Shown here one piece after another: positions 9,830 through 18,263 of a stretch of DNA of 64,000 bases. The position numbers and the translations under genes are program-made. The notes under the pieces were generated by a model, which was given only the letters and a program-made list of their open reading frames with translations, was not told the DNA's origin and did not search any database. This stretch comes from Pleomorphomonas sp. PLEO (GTDB lineage: Bacteria > Pseudomonadota > Alphaproteobacteria > Rhizobiales > Pleomorphomonadaceae): the NCBI RefSeq assembly GCF_041320595.1, contig NZ_CP166625.1:1499501-1563500 (forward strand), read 5' to 3'. Positions within the stretch are counted from its first letter, which is position 1; each line of letters begins with the position of its first letter.

Positions 9830-10804
9830 TCAGTAGCCCTTCAGCAACGGCCCGATGGTTTCGATCTTGTTGGTCCACACGTAACCATCGAAGCCGGGCG
9901 GAATGCGGGCGGCCAGTTCGGGCGTGTCGATGCCGGCCGCGAAGTCGCTACCGCCATAGGGCCCGACCAGCAACACCTCGCTGTCCGCCTCGCGCATGCG
10001 CTCCATGAAGCGGTAGGGCCAGCCCCAGACATAGGGGGCGATGTCGATCGGCAGGGCGATCATGGTGTCGCGGCAGGCGCTCGGCAGCACGCCGGTCCAG
10101 CCGTAGATTTCATAGGCAATGAGGCAGGCCTTGAGCGATGCCTTGTCGAAACCCTTGAGATCGGAAACCCTCGCCTCGGCCAGCCGCGTCGGCTCCATGC
10201 CGCCGTAGACGCCGAAGGTGGCTTCGCGCGCTTCCGGATCGGCGTTGAGCAGGGCGGCCAGCGCCTCGCCTTCCTCGGGGCGGCGGCTCTTGAAATTGAC
10301 CAGGAAGGAGTGGCCGGGAAAGGCGGCGTAGACCTCGTCGAGGCGCGGCATCAGGCCCACTCCCTTGCCGCGCAACGGAAAGGTTTTGCCGCCGTCGGGG
10401 GTGTAGCCATAACCGACATCGAGCGCCTTCAGTGTCGGCCATGGCGTCTCCTCGGTGACACCATGGCCGTCGGTGCGGCAATCGAGCGTCCAGTCGTGCA
10501 GCACGGCGAACACCTTGTCCGGCGTCAGGTGGACGTCGAGCTCCACCACATCGGCGCCGGCGGCGAAGGCGGCGTGCATCGAGGGGATGGTATTCTCGAT
10601 GAAATCGTGGCTGGGCGGATCGATGCGGCTTGCCGTGCAGGTCTCGGCATCGACGCCTTGGCGCGAATAGGTCTGGTGGACGCCGCGATGGGCGATGATG
10701 CGGGGCGAGCCGATGTCGGACGGCATGACCAGCCAGGAGGCGTTGAGAATATAGACGGTGCCGGCAAAGAGACCGATGCCGCCGAGAATCGTCTTGCCGC
10801 GCAT
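9830..10804 (-). CDS. glycerophosphodiester phosphodiesterase family protein, membrane-anchored
   Basis: A 324-residue GDPD-type TIM-barrel protein. It starts with one hydrophobic helix (ILGGIGLFAGTVYILNASWLV), an uncleaved anchor or signal. The catalytic-type motifs follow: IIAHRG with the catalytic histidine, then FIENTIPSMHAAFAAGADVV and ELDVHLTPDKVFAVLHD, which give the metal-binding Glu/Asp and second histidine. These enzymes split glycerophosphodiesters into glycerol-3-phosphate and an alcohol. The HRG-to-ENT spacing is longer than usual (insert TYSRQGVDAETCTASRIDPP), so the substrate may differ. The ATG at 10804 has AGGAG 8 bp upstream. Confidence 0.85.
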   Translation of the reverse strand: MRGKTILGGIGLFAGTVYILNASWLVMPSDIGSPRIIAHRGVHQTYSRQGVDAETCTASRIDPPSHDFIENTIPSMHAAFAAGADVVELDVHLTPDKVFAVLHDWTLDCRTDGHGVTEETPWPTLKALDVGYGYTPDGGKTFPLRGKGVGLMPRLDEVYAAFPGHSFLVNFKSRRPEEGEALAALLNADPEAREATFGVYGGMEPTRLAEARVSDLKGFDKASLKACLIAYEIYGWTGVLPSACRDTMIALPIDIAPYVWGWPYRFMERMREADSEVLLVGPYGGSDFAAGIDTPELAARIPPGFDGYVWTNKIETIGPLLKGY

Positions 10805-10942
10805 GTCGGTACTCCTGCCGGCCAATATGCACGGATTGGTAGACTGTAAATGCGGCGTCTTGGGGTCGGTGCCGGCAACCGTTGGGACTGATCTCCCCCC
10901 TCATGGGGAGGAGAATGTTCGTTGGATTTGCCGGAAAGCCAA

Positions 10943-11875
10943 TCAGTCGCGGGCGCTCCAGGTGTAAAATGTTTCGGCTTCCTGGTCATCGGCAAGGGAT
11001 TTCAGATAACGGGGCTTCCAAACGTCCCTGATGAAGACTTCCATCGTAGTCGGCAGCGGGCCGCGGCTGCCGTGGAACCGGACACGCCCGTCGTTGAGGG
11101 CGGCGAGGGTCTGGCTGTCGTCGAGCCATGTTTCCGGCGTGCCAAATCGCTTGAGATACTCGGCTTCGATCTCCGGTCGCGTTCTGTCGACGAAGCGATA
11201 GGCCACGGGTCGGCCGATCTCCCGGCCGATGATCGCGGCCACTTCCGGCATGGTGAGGTCTTGCGAACCGACCTCCCGGACAACGCGCCTTTCGCCCGTC
11301 GGATGGGTCAATTCCTTGGCCGCGAGATCGGCGATGTCTTGGGTTGCCACCCACGGCGTCTTCAAATTGGGATCAAGCGACCAGCCGATCCGGCCATGCT
11401 TTGCGACGGCCCCCGTCCAGGCCAGCGTGTTCTCCATGAACCAGCCGGCGCGCAAATGGACCAGGTCGATCTGGCTGAGTTGGTTCAGCTTCTGGTCCAG
11501 TTTGTAGAAGCTCTCAAAATGGCCGGTGCTTCCTGCCACCTCCGACCCTATGGCCGTCAAGCTCACGGCCAGCCTGACGGGCGAATGGACAAGCGCATCG
11601 ACAAAGCGTTGGCCAACCGCCGAATAGTGTCCGTGAATGTTGCTCCAGTCGGTCTTCACCATCAGGAACGCGGCATCGGCATCCTGAAAGAACTTGTCGA
11701 GGTCTCCGGCGCCCGTGTCGAAGCTACCCAGAAACGGCTCGGCGCCGCTGTTGACCAGCGCGTCGAGGGCCGGACCGCCCCTCGACAGGGCTTTGACCTG
11801 GTGCCCGGCGTCCAACAGAGTCCGGGTGAGCTTGGCGCCAATTCTTCCCGTTGCGCCGACGACAGCAATTCGCAT
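10943..11875 (-). CDS. NmrA-like NAD(P)-binding oxidoreductase
   Basis: A 310-residue atypical short-chain dehydrogenase of the NmrA/TMR type. The N-terminal nucleotide-binding loop is VVGATGRIGAKL (GxxGxxG) at residues 5-16. The active-site Tyr-x-x-x-Lys of classical SDRs is not evident, as is normal for this group, whose members bind NAD(P)H and reduce quinones or act as redox sensors. The ATG at 11875 is preceded by AAGGAGG. The gene is divergent from an AraC-type regulator with 73 bp between starts, an arrangement that commonly indicates control by that regulator. A short hairpin (CTCCCC/GGGGAG at 10893-10910) lies in the gap downstream. Confidence 0.82.
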   Translation of the reverse strand: MRIAVVGATGRIGAKLTRTLLDAGHQVKALSRGGPALDALVNSGAEPFLGSFDTGAGDLDKFFQDADAAFLMVKTDWSNIHGHYSAVGQRFVDALVHSPVRLAVSLTAIGSEVAGSTGHFESFYKLDQKLNQLSQIDLVHLRAGWFMENTLAWTGAVAKHGRIGWSLDPNLKTPWVATQDIADLAAKELTHPTGERRVVREVGSQDLTMPEVAAIIGREIGRPVAYRFVDRTRPEIEAEYLKRFGTPETWLDDSQTLAALNDGRVRFHGSRGPLPTTMEVFIRDVWKPRYLKSLADDQEAETFYTWSARD

Positions 11876-11948
11876 GACAGCCTCCTTCAAGGTGTTGATC
11901 ACCACCGGTAGCCGATTGCGCGGCGTGCGAATTTGGAGATAATGCCAT

Positions 11949-12752
11949 ATGATCTCCAAATCGGGCCAATCGGCGCGACCGCTGCGCTCCTGCGACGAAG
12001 ACTTCGATCCGGAGCGGTCGGATCGCCCGGTGGTCGCCTTGCGTCTCGACTTCAGTGACTATGAGGCCGAGGTGCCGCGCCACCAGCACCGGCAGGGGCA
12101 GCTCATCCTGGCCTTGCACGGGGCCGTCACCTGCACGGCGGCCAATGGCCTGTGGATCGTTCCGCCGGACTGCGGGATCTGGATCCCCGGCGGCGTGCCG
12201 CACAGCAACCAGGTTACGCCCAATGCCCGCCTGACCTATCTGTTCGTCGAGCCCGACGCGGCGGCGCTTCCAGGAAAGTGCTGCACGCTATCGGTGTCGC
12301 CGATGCTCCGCGAGATGATCCTGCGTCTGGCGGACGTTTCCGGCAGCTACGCGCCGGACGATCACATCGGCCGCCTCGTGCGCGTCTTGCTGGACGAACT
12401 GGCGCTCATGCCGCAAGAGCGGCTGGAGCTTCCCGTCTCCGGCCACCCCAAGATCGCCATGATCGCCGCGGCTCTGACGGCGGAGCCGGGCGACCGCCGC
12501 ACCCTCGGGGAATGGGCCGCCCACGTTGCCATGAGCGAGCGATCGTTGAAGCGGTTGATGGTTCAGGAAACCGGACTGACCTTCGGCCGGTGGCGGCGGC
12601 AACTGCATCTCACCATCGCGCTGCGCGAACTCGCCAGTGGCGCGACCGTCCAGAGGGTGTCGAGCGAACTCGGCTACGAGTCTCCCACCGCCTTCATCGT
12701 GATGTTCAAGAAGGCGCTCGGGGCTACGCCCACGCGCTACCTTGCAACCTGA
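11949..12752 (+). CDS. AraC family transcriptional regulator (cupin plus HTH_18)
   Basis: A 267-residue regulator. Residues about 25-100 form an AraC-type cupin (HQHRQGQLILALHGAVTC, WIVPPDCGIWIPGGVPHSN), and residues 165-265 form the paired helix-turn-helix with the characteristic end RVSSELGYESPTAFIVMFKKALGATPTRY. This resembles the NimR/YdeO-like one-component regulators that sense a small molecule through the cupin. It is divergently transcribed from the NmrA-type oxidoreductase at 10943-11875, which is its most likely target. The intergenic space is 73 bp and would hold both promoters. Confidence 0.9.
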   Translation: MISKSGQSARPLRSCDEDFDPERSDRPVVALRLDFSDYEAEVPRHQHRQGQLILALHGAVTCTAANGLWIVPPDCGIWIPGGVPHSNQVTPNARLTYLFVEPDAAALPGKCCTLSVSPMLREMILRLADVSGSYAPDDHIGRLVRVLLDELALMPQERLELPVSGHPKIAMIAAALTAEPGDRRTLGEWAAHVAMSERSLKRLMVQETGLTFGRWRRQLHLTIALRELASGATVQRVSSELGYESPTAFIVMFKKALGATPTRYLAT

Positions 12753-12788
12753 CCGGAGCGGGTTGCCAACCTTCGCGGCGTCGTGAGG

Positions 12789-13547
12789 TCAGCGCAGGAT
12801 GCCGTCGAGCAGCGGCAGGCCGACGACCACGGCGAGCGCGATCAGGGCAAGGCAGATGCGGCGGAAGGTCGCTTCGGAGGCAACGCCGAACAGGCGCGTT
12901 CCGCCCCACAGGCCGATGCCGTAGGCCGGCGCCGTCATCAGGCAAAGCGGCACCAGCACGGAGACGAACAGGCCGCCGATCAGGAAGTTGATCAGGGTGA
13001 GCGCCGTCGACACCTCGAAATAGAGGACGATGTTGGCGCGCACGATATTGGCGGGAATGGCGCCGCCCAGCCAATAGGCGATTACTGGTGGTCCGCCCAC
13101 CTGGCTGGCGCCGGAGAACAGGCCGGACAGCGCGCCGACGCCGATGGTCAGCGGCGCCTTGGGACGGCCGTGGTAGCGCCAGCCGGAGAGCAGCAGCGCG
13201 AACAGGGCGGCGCAGATGGCGATGATCGCCCAGCGGATGGTCAGCGGATCGAGGTGGGTGAGGAGATAGACGCCGGAGGGCACGCCAACAATGGCGCCCA
13301 GCGACATCACCGCCACCTCGCGCCGGTCGGCGCGGCGAAAGGCGCCGGGCACCAGACCGATGGTGGTGATGGCATCGATGATCAGGATCACCGGCGCGGC
13401 AAGGCGCGGGCCGATCAGCGCGCTCGCAATCGGCATGAAGATCAGCGCCGCGCCGAAACCTGAGAAGCCACGGGCGAGACCGGCGACGAAGGTGGTGACG
13501 AGGAGCAGCGTCAGCGTGGCGGGCGTCAGATCGGCGGGAAGCAGCAT
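12789..13547 (-). CDS. TauE/SafE family sulfite exporter-like permease
   Basis: A 252-residue integral membrane protein with about eight hydrophobic segments in two similar halves, each beginning with a Gly-rich motif: GLARGFSGFGAALIFMP near the N terminus and GALSGLFSGASQVGGPPVIAYW in the middle. This internal duplication is the hallmark of TauE/SafE (formerly DUF81) permeases, which export sulfite, sulfoacetate or other small anions. No sulfur-metabolism gene is adjacent, so the substrate is open. It ends 36 bp from the stop of the convergent AraC gene. Confidence 0.9.
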   Translation of the reverse strand: MLLPADLTPATLTLLLVTTFVAGLARGFSGFGAALIFMPIASALIGPRLAAPVILIIDAITTIGLVPGAFRRADRREVAVMSLGAIVGVPSGVYLLTHLDPLTIRWAIIAICAALFALLLSGWRYHGRPKAPLTIGVGALSGLFSGASQVGGPPVIAYWLGGAIPANIVRANIVLYFEVSTALTLINFLIGGLFVSVLVPLCLMTAPAYGIGLWGGTRLFGVASEATFRRICLALIALAVVVGLPLLDGILR

Positions 13548-13725
13548 GGACGGCGACTCGGTATGGCGCCAAGCCGGCGTCCGCTTCTCCTAACGCGGTG
13601 AGCGGCGGCGCGTAAACAGCGGACAGGGGACCATGCAAGGAATCTTATGCTGCCGTGTTTTCCAGGCAACTCCTGCTCAACGCGATCCACCAGGGGAATT
13701 TGTGCTAGGTTGCTCCGCTTCGTTC

Positions 13726-15060
13726 TTATTTGCCCGTGACGCGCCATATCACGTTGCCAACGTCGTCGGCGACTAGGAGGCCACCGCGCCCGTCGGGCGT
13801 GACGCCGACCGGCCGACCCTTGGCTTGCCCCTTGGCGTCGACGAAGCCGGTGAGAACGTCGCGTGGCGGACCCGCCGGTTTGCCGCCGGCAAACGGCACG
13901 AAGATCACCTTGTAGCCGCTGAGCGGCTTGCGGTTCCACGAGCCGTGCTGGCCGACGAAGGCGCCGGACTTGTAGGGCGCGGGCAAGCGGCTGTTGGCGG
14001 TAATGGCAAGGCCCAGCGAGGCGGTATGCGCGCCCAGCGCGTAATCGGGGACGATCGCCTTGGCGACGAGATCGGGCCGGGGCGGATTGACGCGGCTGTC
14101 GACGTGCTCGCCGTAATAGCTGTAGGGCCAGCCATAGAAGCCACCGTCCTTTACCGACGTCATGTAATCGGGAACCAGATCACTGCCGAGTTCGTCGCGC
14201 TCGTTGACCGAGGTCCACAGCGTATTGCCGGACAAGCTGAGGCCGTTGGGGTTTCTGAGGCCGGTGGCATAGGTGCGATGTTCGCCGGTGCGGGCGTCCA
14301 CCTGCCAGATTTGCGCCCGGTCACCCTCGACCGCCATGCCGTTTTCGCCGACGTTGCTGTTGGAGCCGATGCTGGCATAAAGGAAGCGGCCATCGGAGCT
14401 GGCGACGATGTTCTTGGTCCAGTGATGGTTGATCGGGCCGCCGGGCAGGGCGGTCAGCCGGGTGCCGGGATCGGAAATGGCGGTCTCGCCCCGCTTGTAG
14501 GGGTAGCGCACGATGGCGTCGGTGTTGGCGACGTAGAGCTGATTGCCGATCAGCGCGATGCCGTAGGGCGAGTTCAATCCGGTCAGGAAGGTGCCGCGGA
14601 CATCGGCGACGCCGTCGCCATTGGTGTCGCGCAACAGGGTCAGGCGATTGGCGCTTGGTCCGCCGGCGCCGGCGCTGGCCATGACGCGGCGCATGACGAA
14701 GCCGAACAGGCCGGGGCTATCCTCGGGCTTGGGTGGCGCGGCGCTCTCGGCCACCAGCACGTCGCCATTGGGCAGCACGTAAACGTTTCGTGGATGATCG
14801 AGGCCAGAGGCAAAGGCGGTGAGCTTCAGCCCTTCCGCCGCTATGGGCGTTTCACCGGCCGGCCAGCCGACAGCCGGTGCGATGTTGACCCTGGGAATGG
14901 CGCTGCCGACCGGTTTGACGATCTGAGGCGTCGGCCCGATATCGGCATTGGGCGGCAGGACGGAATGATCGCCGCAGGCGGTGAGCCCAAGCGCGACAAG
15001 GGGGAGGAGCAGCCAAAGCGTTGGCGCGGTGACGCGCTCAGAAACATCAAAACCGCGCAT
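13726..15060 (-). CDS. PQQ-dependent sugar dehydrogenase-like lipoprotein (sorbosone dehydrogenase family)
   Basis: A 444-residue exported protein. The ATG at 15060 has GGAG 9 bp upstream; a TTG two codons earlier is less likely. The signal sequence WLLLPLVALGLTACGD ends in a lipobox (LTAC), so it should be a lipoprotein. The body is a six-bladed beta-propeller of the soluble glucose/sorbosone dehydrogenase type: LDHPRNVYVLPNGDVLVAES, DTNGDGVADV, LNSPYGIAL, INHHWTKNIV, GLRNPNGLSL, GQHGSWNRKPLSGYKV. Relatives use pyrroloquinoline quinone to oxidise aldoses in the periplasm. Whether this host makes PQQ cannot be told from the window. Confidence 0.87.
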   Translation of the reverse strand: MRGFDVSERVTAPTLWLLLPLVALGLTACGDHSVLPPNADIGPTPQIVKPVGSAIPRVNIAPAVGWPAGETPIAAEGLKLTAFASGLDHPRNVYVLPNGDVLVAESAAPPKPEDSPGLFGFVMRRVMASAGAGGPSANRLTLLRDTNGDGVADVRGTFLTGLNSPYGIALIGNQLYVANTDAIVRYPYKRGETAISDPGTRLTALPGGPINHHWTKNIVASSDGRFLYASIGSNSNVGENGMAVEGDRAQIWQVDARTGEHRTYATGLRNPNGLSLSGNTLWTSVNERDELGSDLVPDYMTSVKDGGFYGWPYSYYGEHVDSRVNPPRPDLVAKAIVPDYALGAHTASLGLAITANSRLPAPYKSGAFVGQHGSWNRKPLSGYKVIFVPFAGGKPAGPPRDVLTGFVDAKGQAKGRPVGVTPDGRGGLLVADDVGNVIWRVTGK

Positions 15061-15186
15061 GCCCAAGTCTCCACCCCAATAAGGGAAATTACGCTGGGCG
15101 CATCGGCTTGGACTGTCAAGCTGGGAGCTTGGGCGAGCCTTGGGCAGGAAGGCGGAGGCTGGGTTGCTTGTCCGCCTCTCTGGCCC

Positions 15187-16221
15187 CTATTTCGCAGGAA
15201 TGGCTTTCGCCAGGAAGGCGATGATCATATCGGCGACCTGACGGTGGATGGTTTCCCGGCCTCTTGCTCCACCATCCTTGCAGACGATGCCGTCGCCGGG
15301 CGTGTCTTGCTCGATCAACTCGGCGGCGCCCGGCTTGCAGAGCTGCATGAAGCTGAAGTGCATCGCGTCGGCAATCTCGACGTAGGTGGTTGTGGCCTTC
15401 GGCAGGTTGGCGGCGAGATAGCCGGACTCAAGCTTGGCCGGCAGGTCGCCGATATCCACGCCCGCGCCGAAGATCAGCGCCGGCACGCGGAAAGCGGCGA
15501 GGCTTTCCGACGTGAAGCCACGGGCAAGCCCGAGATCGAGCGAGACGATGGCGCCCACTCTGGCATCGCTCATATCGGCATCGAGTTGGTTGGCGTTGGT
15601 CGGGTCGATGCCGAGTTCGCCGGCAAGACCGCAGGTGCGCGGGTTCAGCTGCGCCTTGCAGTCATTAAGGAACTGGCTGGGGCTGAAGCGCGCGCCGCCC
15701 AGGGCGGCCACCGTCCATCCGCCGAGAGAATGGCCGATGGCCGCGATGCGGTTCGGCGTGATCGCGCCGGCCAGGACGGGATCGGCTGTCACGGCGTCGA
15801 TCACCCGGCTGAGGTCATGGGGGCGTTCCCACAGCTTGTCTGCCTGCGCGGGGGATTTGTCGAAGGTCGTCGTGCCCGGATGGTCGGGCGCGGCGACGAC
15901 ATAGCCCTGGTGAACCAGCTCTCCCGCCAGCCAGTTGAGGTTTCGCCAACTGCCGCCATAGCCGTGGGACAGGACGACAAGCGGGTGTGCCTCGCCGGCC
16001 GGCTTGGCATCGGTGATGGCGGGGATGCCGTGGAAAACGCGGTTCGCGCCGACCTCTGCGACCGGGCCGGTGTCGGCGGTCGGATACCAGATGCTGACAT
16101 GCAGCGGCCGGTCGCCGCTGGTGTCGGGTAGCGTCGTCTCCTTGAAGCCGATGGCGTCGGCGGCGTGCGCGGCCGATATGGAAAGGGCGATCAGCAGCGC
16201 GGATAGAAAGGTCTTGGGCAT
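15187..16221 (-). CDS. secreted alpha/beta hydrolase (dienelactone hydrolase-like)
   Basis: A 344-residue protein with a clear Sec signal peptide (FLSALLIALSISAAHA, cleavage near residue 20). The hydrolase core shows VVLSHGYGGSWRN (oxyanion region), the nucleophile elbow IGHSLGGW and a late ADAMHFSFMQLC segment with a probable catalytic histidine. The layout resembles periplasmic hydrolases related to platelet-activating-factor acetylhydrolase and dienelactone hydrolase. Several cysteines (NDCKAQLNPRTCG, QLCKPG, IVCKDGG) may form disulfides in the periplasm. The substrate cannot be deduced from neighbours. Confidence 0.85.
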   Translation of the reverse strand: MPKTFLSALLIALSISAAHAADAIGFKETTLPDTSGDRPLHVSIWYPTADTGPVAEVGANRVFHGIPAITDAKPAGEAHPLVVLSHGYGGSWRNLNWLAGELVHQGYVVAAPDHPGTTTFDKSPAQADKLWERPHDLSRVIDAVTADPVLAGAITPNRIAAIGHSLGGWTVAALGGARFSPSQFLNDCKAQLNPRTCGLAGELGIDPTNANQLDADMSDARVGAIVSLDLGLARGFTSESLAAFRVPALIFGAGVDIGDLPAKLESGYLAANLPKATTTYVEIADAMHFSFMQLCKPGAAELIEQDTPGDGIVCKDGGARGRETIHRQVADMIIAFLAKAIPAK

Positions 16222-16330
16222 GGGTAGCTCCGGTCAGGATTTAGCGGATGTGCCTTGCCGGATGTCGAAGCCGCCGGAGACCTCAAACGCGATCTAGGAC
16301 GCGCTCAACTGCTTGAATTGCAGCGCTTGG

Positions 16331-16660
16331 CTACAGAATCGCGTCGATGCCTTTGGTCTTGGCGAGAGCAAGGAGTTTCAGGGACGGGCCGCTGGGCTTC
16401 TTCTCGCCACGTTCCCACTTGCTGACCAGCGATGTTGTGACGTTAAGCGCCAAGGCGAAGGTAGCTTGGCTGAAACCGGATTCCTCGCGGATCGCCTTGA
16501 TGCCTGCCGCGTCAAGTTCCTCGACCGGGGTCAGGCAACCGACGTCGAAATGCCGCATGGTCGCCTTGTCGACAACGCCATGGCGATAGAGGCCAGACAC
16601 GGTCTCGTGCAAGACCTCTAGCGCATCGCTGCGATACTTCGATTTACGGGTAGCCTCCAT
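16331..16660 (-). CDS. type II antitoxin, HTH XRE family (HigA-like)
   Basis: A 109-residue protein whose C-terminal half is an XRE helix-turn-helix (AIREESGFSQATFALALNVT, then SLVSKWERGEKKPSGPSLKLL). The N-terminal part is typical of the HigA-2/NadS type that follows a RelE-fold toxin. It overlaps the upstream toxin gene by 17 bp and so is translated from the same mRNA in toxin-antitoxin order, as in higBA. It should neutralise the toxin and, with it, repress the promoter whose palindrome lies at 17108-17126. Confidence 0.88.
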   Translation of the reverse strand: MEATRKSKYRSDALEVLHETVSGLYRHGVVDKATMRHFDVGCLTPVEELDAAGIKAIREESGFSQATFALALNVTTSLVSKWERGEKKPSGPSLKLLALAKTKGIDAIL

Positions 16661-17012
16661 GGCTGATCTCGATCCAATTCGCTGTCAGGAGTTGCTCGAT
16701 ACGCGCGCCCACCAAAACCTTTGCCAGATCACGGTAAAGGTCCAATTCATGGGCGCCGAGGTTGGCCTTCTCGTTCTTCGGGAAGACGTAGATAAACAAC
16801 GCCCGGTCGCCCACCACATGCACGATAACACTACGATAGCCGCCAGACTTGCCGGCGCCCGGTCGGGCAATGCGCTGCTTGATCAAATGTTTGCCAAGCT
16901 GCGCATCGATCCGGCCGTTTTCTAGTTCTTCGACCGCTTTGAGAAGAATGGCGTCGTCAAGTCCGAGCTTGTGCGCTCGTTTGGCAAATTCGGGCGATTT
17001 CAGAACTCGCAT
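16644..17012 (-). CDS. type II toxin, RelE/HigB-like family
   Basis: A 122-residue small basic protein: MRVLKSPEFAKRAHKLGLDD, then KHLIKQRIARPGAGKSGGYR, ALFIYVFPKNEKANL and a C-terminal helix. This matches the RelE-fold toxins (PF06296 group), which cleave mRNA at the ribosome; K/R-rich strands and the FxFxKNEKAN segment are typical. The start at 17012 (GGAG about 11 bp upstream) gives the family length, whereas a longer frame from 17132 adds unconserved sequence that runs through the promoter. It overlaps the antitoxin gene by 17 bp. Confidence 0.86.
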   Translation of the reverse strand: MRVLKSPEFAKRAHKLGLDDAILLKAVEELENGRIDAQLGKHLIKQRIARPGAGKSGGYRSVIVHVVGDRALFIYVFPKNEKANLGAHELDLYRDLAKVLVGARIEQLLTANWIEISHGGYP

Positions 17013-17103
17013 CAATGCGTGCTCCAATTGGGCGACGAAGCCGCGACATTTCGCTCTCCGTTGGTGTGGTGCCCAACTGGGGCTCACTTTCGCAAGCGGG
17101 CTT

Positions 17104-17132
17104 AATCTATGGCACTCAGTGCTATAAATCAA
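17104..17132 (-). promoter_or_regulatory. toxin-antitoxin promoter with palindromic operator
   Basis: A near-perfect 19-bp palindrome (TATGGCACT-C-AGTGCTATA, 17108-17126, one mismatch pair) lies inside a promoter-like arrangement on the minus strand: TTGATT at 17132-17127, a 17-bp spacer, and TAGATT at 17109-17104. The palindrome fills the spacer. This fits autorepression by the HTH antitoxin; binding is inferred. Confidence 0.65.
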
Positions 17133-17148
17133 GCCCGGCTGAATTGTC

Positions 17149-17694
17149 CTAAAGCGCCTTTTCGACCGCCTCGACGACGATCTCCGCCTCGGGCGTGGTG
17201 TCGGGCGAGAAGCGGTCGATGACGGTGCCGTCGCGGCCGATCAGGAATTTCTCGAAGTTCCAGAGCACTTCCGGCGCCTCGGTGGGCGTGATGCCGTAGC
17301 CGACGAGGGCGGCGCGGAAATCGGTGCCGGGCAGGGTACGGGCTTCGGGCTTTTCGGCAATCAGCGCCTTGTAGAGCGGGTGCTTGTCCGAGCCGGTCAC
17401 CGCGATCTTGGAGAACATCGGGAAGTCGACGCCGAAGGTCGTCGAGCAGAAAGTGGCGATCTCGGCGTCGGTGCCCGGCTCCTGGCCGGCAAAGTCGTTG
17501 GCTGGGAAGCCGAGGACCACGAGGCCGCGATCCTTGTAGTGGTTGTAGAGGCTGACGAGGCCCTCATACTGCGGCGTCAGGCCGCACTTGGAGGCGGTGT
17601 TGACGAGGAGCAGCACCTTGCCGAGCCAGGGCTTCAGCGTGGTGGGCTCGCCGTCGAGCGTGGTGAGCGGCAAGTCGAACAGGGCATTGGTCAT
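17149..17694 (-). CDS. glutathione peroxidase family protein (thiol peroxidase)
   Basis: A 181-residue cytoplasmic GPx-fold protein. The peroxidatic cysteine is Cys37 in NTASKCGLTPQYEGL, followed by the conserved GFPANDFAGQEPG (Gln of the catalytic tetrad) and LWNFEKFLIGRDG (Trp and Asn of the tetrad). Bacterial members usually take electrons from thioredoxin or glutathione to reduce hydroperoxides. A second conserved cysteine in EIATFCSTTFGV is the likely resolving residue. It lies 19 bp from the small membrane-protein gene upstream and is probably co-transcribed with it. Confidence 0.95.
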   Translation of the reverse strand: MTNALFDLPLTTLDGEPTTLKPWLGKVLLLVNTASKCGLTPQYEGLVSLYNHYKDRGLVVLGFPANDFAGQEPGTDAEIATFCSTTFGVDFPMFSKIAVTGSDKHPLYKALIAEKPEARTLPGTDFRAALVGYGITPTEAPEVLWNFEKFLIGRDGTVIDRFSPDTTPEAEIVVEAVEKAL

Positions 17695-17713
17695 TTGGAC
17701 GATCCTTGGCGGG

Positions 17714-18094
17714 TTAGAAGGGTTTGACGGTCATCAGGCCATAGATGGCGATCAGCGTGACGACCTGGACGAGAAGGGCGATGGCAAGCGGGCCGCTGGC
17801 ACCAAGGGCGAGCGCCTTGCGGCCGCGCACACCGGCGAGGCCATGCAGCGCCACGGCGAGCAGGCCCAGCCAGGGGAAGACGAAGGTCAGCCAGTTGCCC
17901 ATCCAGAGAACGACGAGGCCGGTGATGCCCGAAAGGCCGGTGGTGGCCATGGCGGTGATATAGGCCGGCCGCCAAAGGCGGGACGGCGACTGCCTTCGAA
18001 GTGTCGGCAGGAGAGCGAGGGCCGCCCACAGCACGGTGGTGAGGCAGCCGAGCATGGCGAAGCCGCGATGGGCTTCGTAGAATGCAGTGTACAT
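17714..18094 (-). CDS. small four-helix membrane protein of unknown function
   Basis: A 126-residue protein with about four hydrophobic segments (FAMLGCLTTVLWAALALL, ITAMATTGLSGITGLVVLW, WLTFVFPWLGLLAVALHGL, GPLAIALLVQVVTLIAIYGLM). The start at 18094 follows GGGAGCTCC and gives MYTAFYEAHRGFA; a longer frame from 18172 adds an unlikely leader. I do not recognise the family. Its position just before glutathione peroxidase on the same strand suggests one operon. Confidence 0.7.
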   Translation of the reverse strand: MYTAFYEAHRGFAMLGCLTTVLWAALALLPTLRRQSPSRLWRPAYITAMATTGLSGITGLVVLWMGNWLTFVFPWLGLLAVALHGLAGVRGRKALALGASGPLAIALLVQVVTLIAIYGLMTVKPF

Positions 18095-18263
18095 CGGAGC
18101 TCCCGGAACGATGTTGGATTCGCTACGCGCAGTTTGTGACGCTATCTGCTCAGGATGGCGGCGTCTTCGCAAGATGGCGTGAAAATATGGCCGACGGCCA
18201 GGCTGGGGCGTCGGAGTTCGCCGAAGCTTTGCATTCGGCCGTCACGTCTGAGTATATGGCGGC

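Noticed and set aside
13825-16131. Very long plus-strand open frame of about 770 codons
   Set aside because: It runs antisense through two well-supported genes and its translation is low-complexity without any domain.
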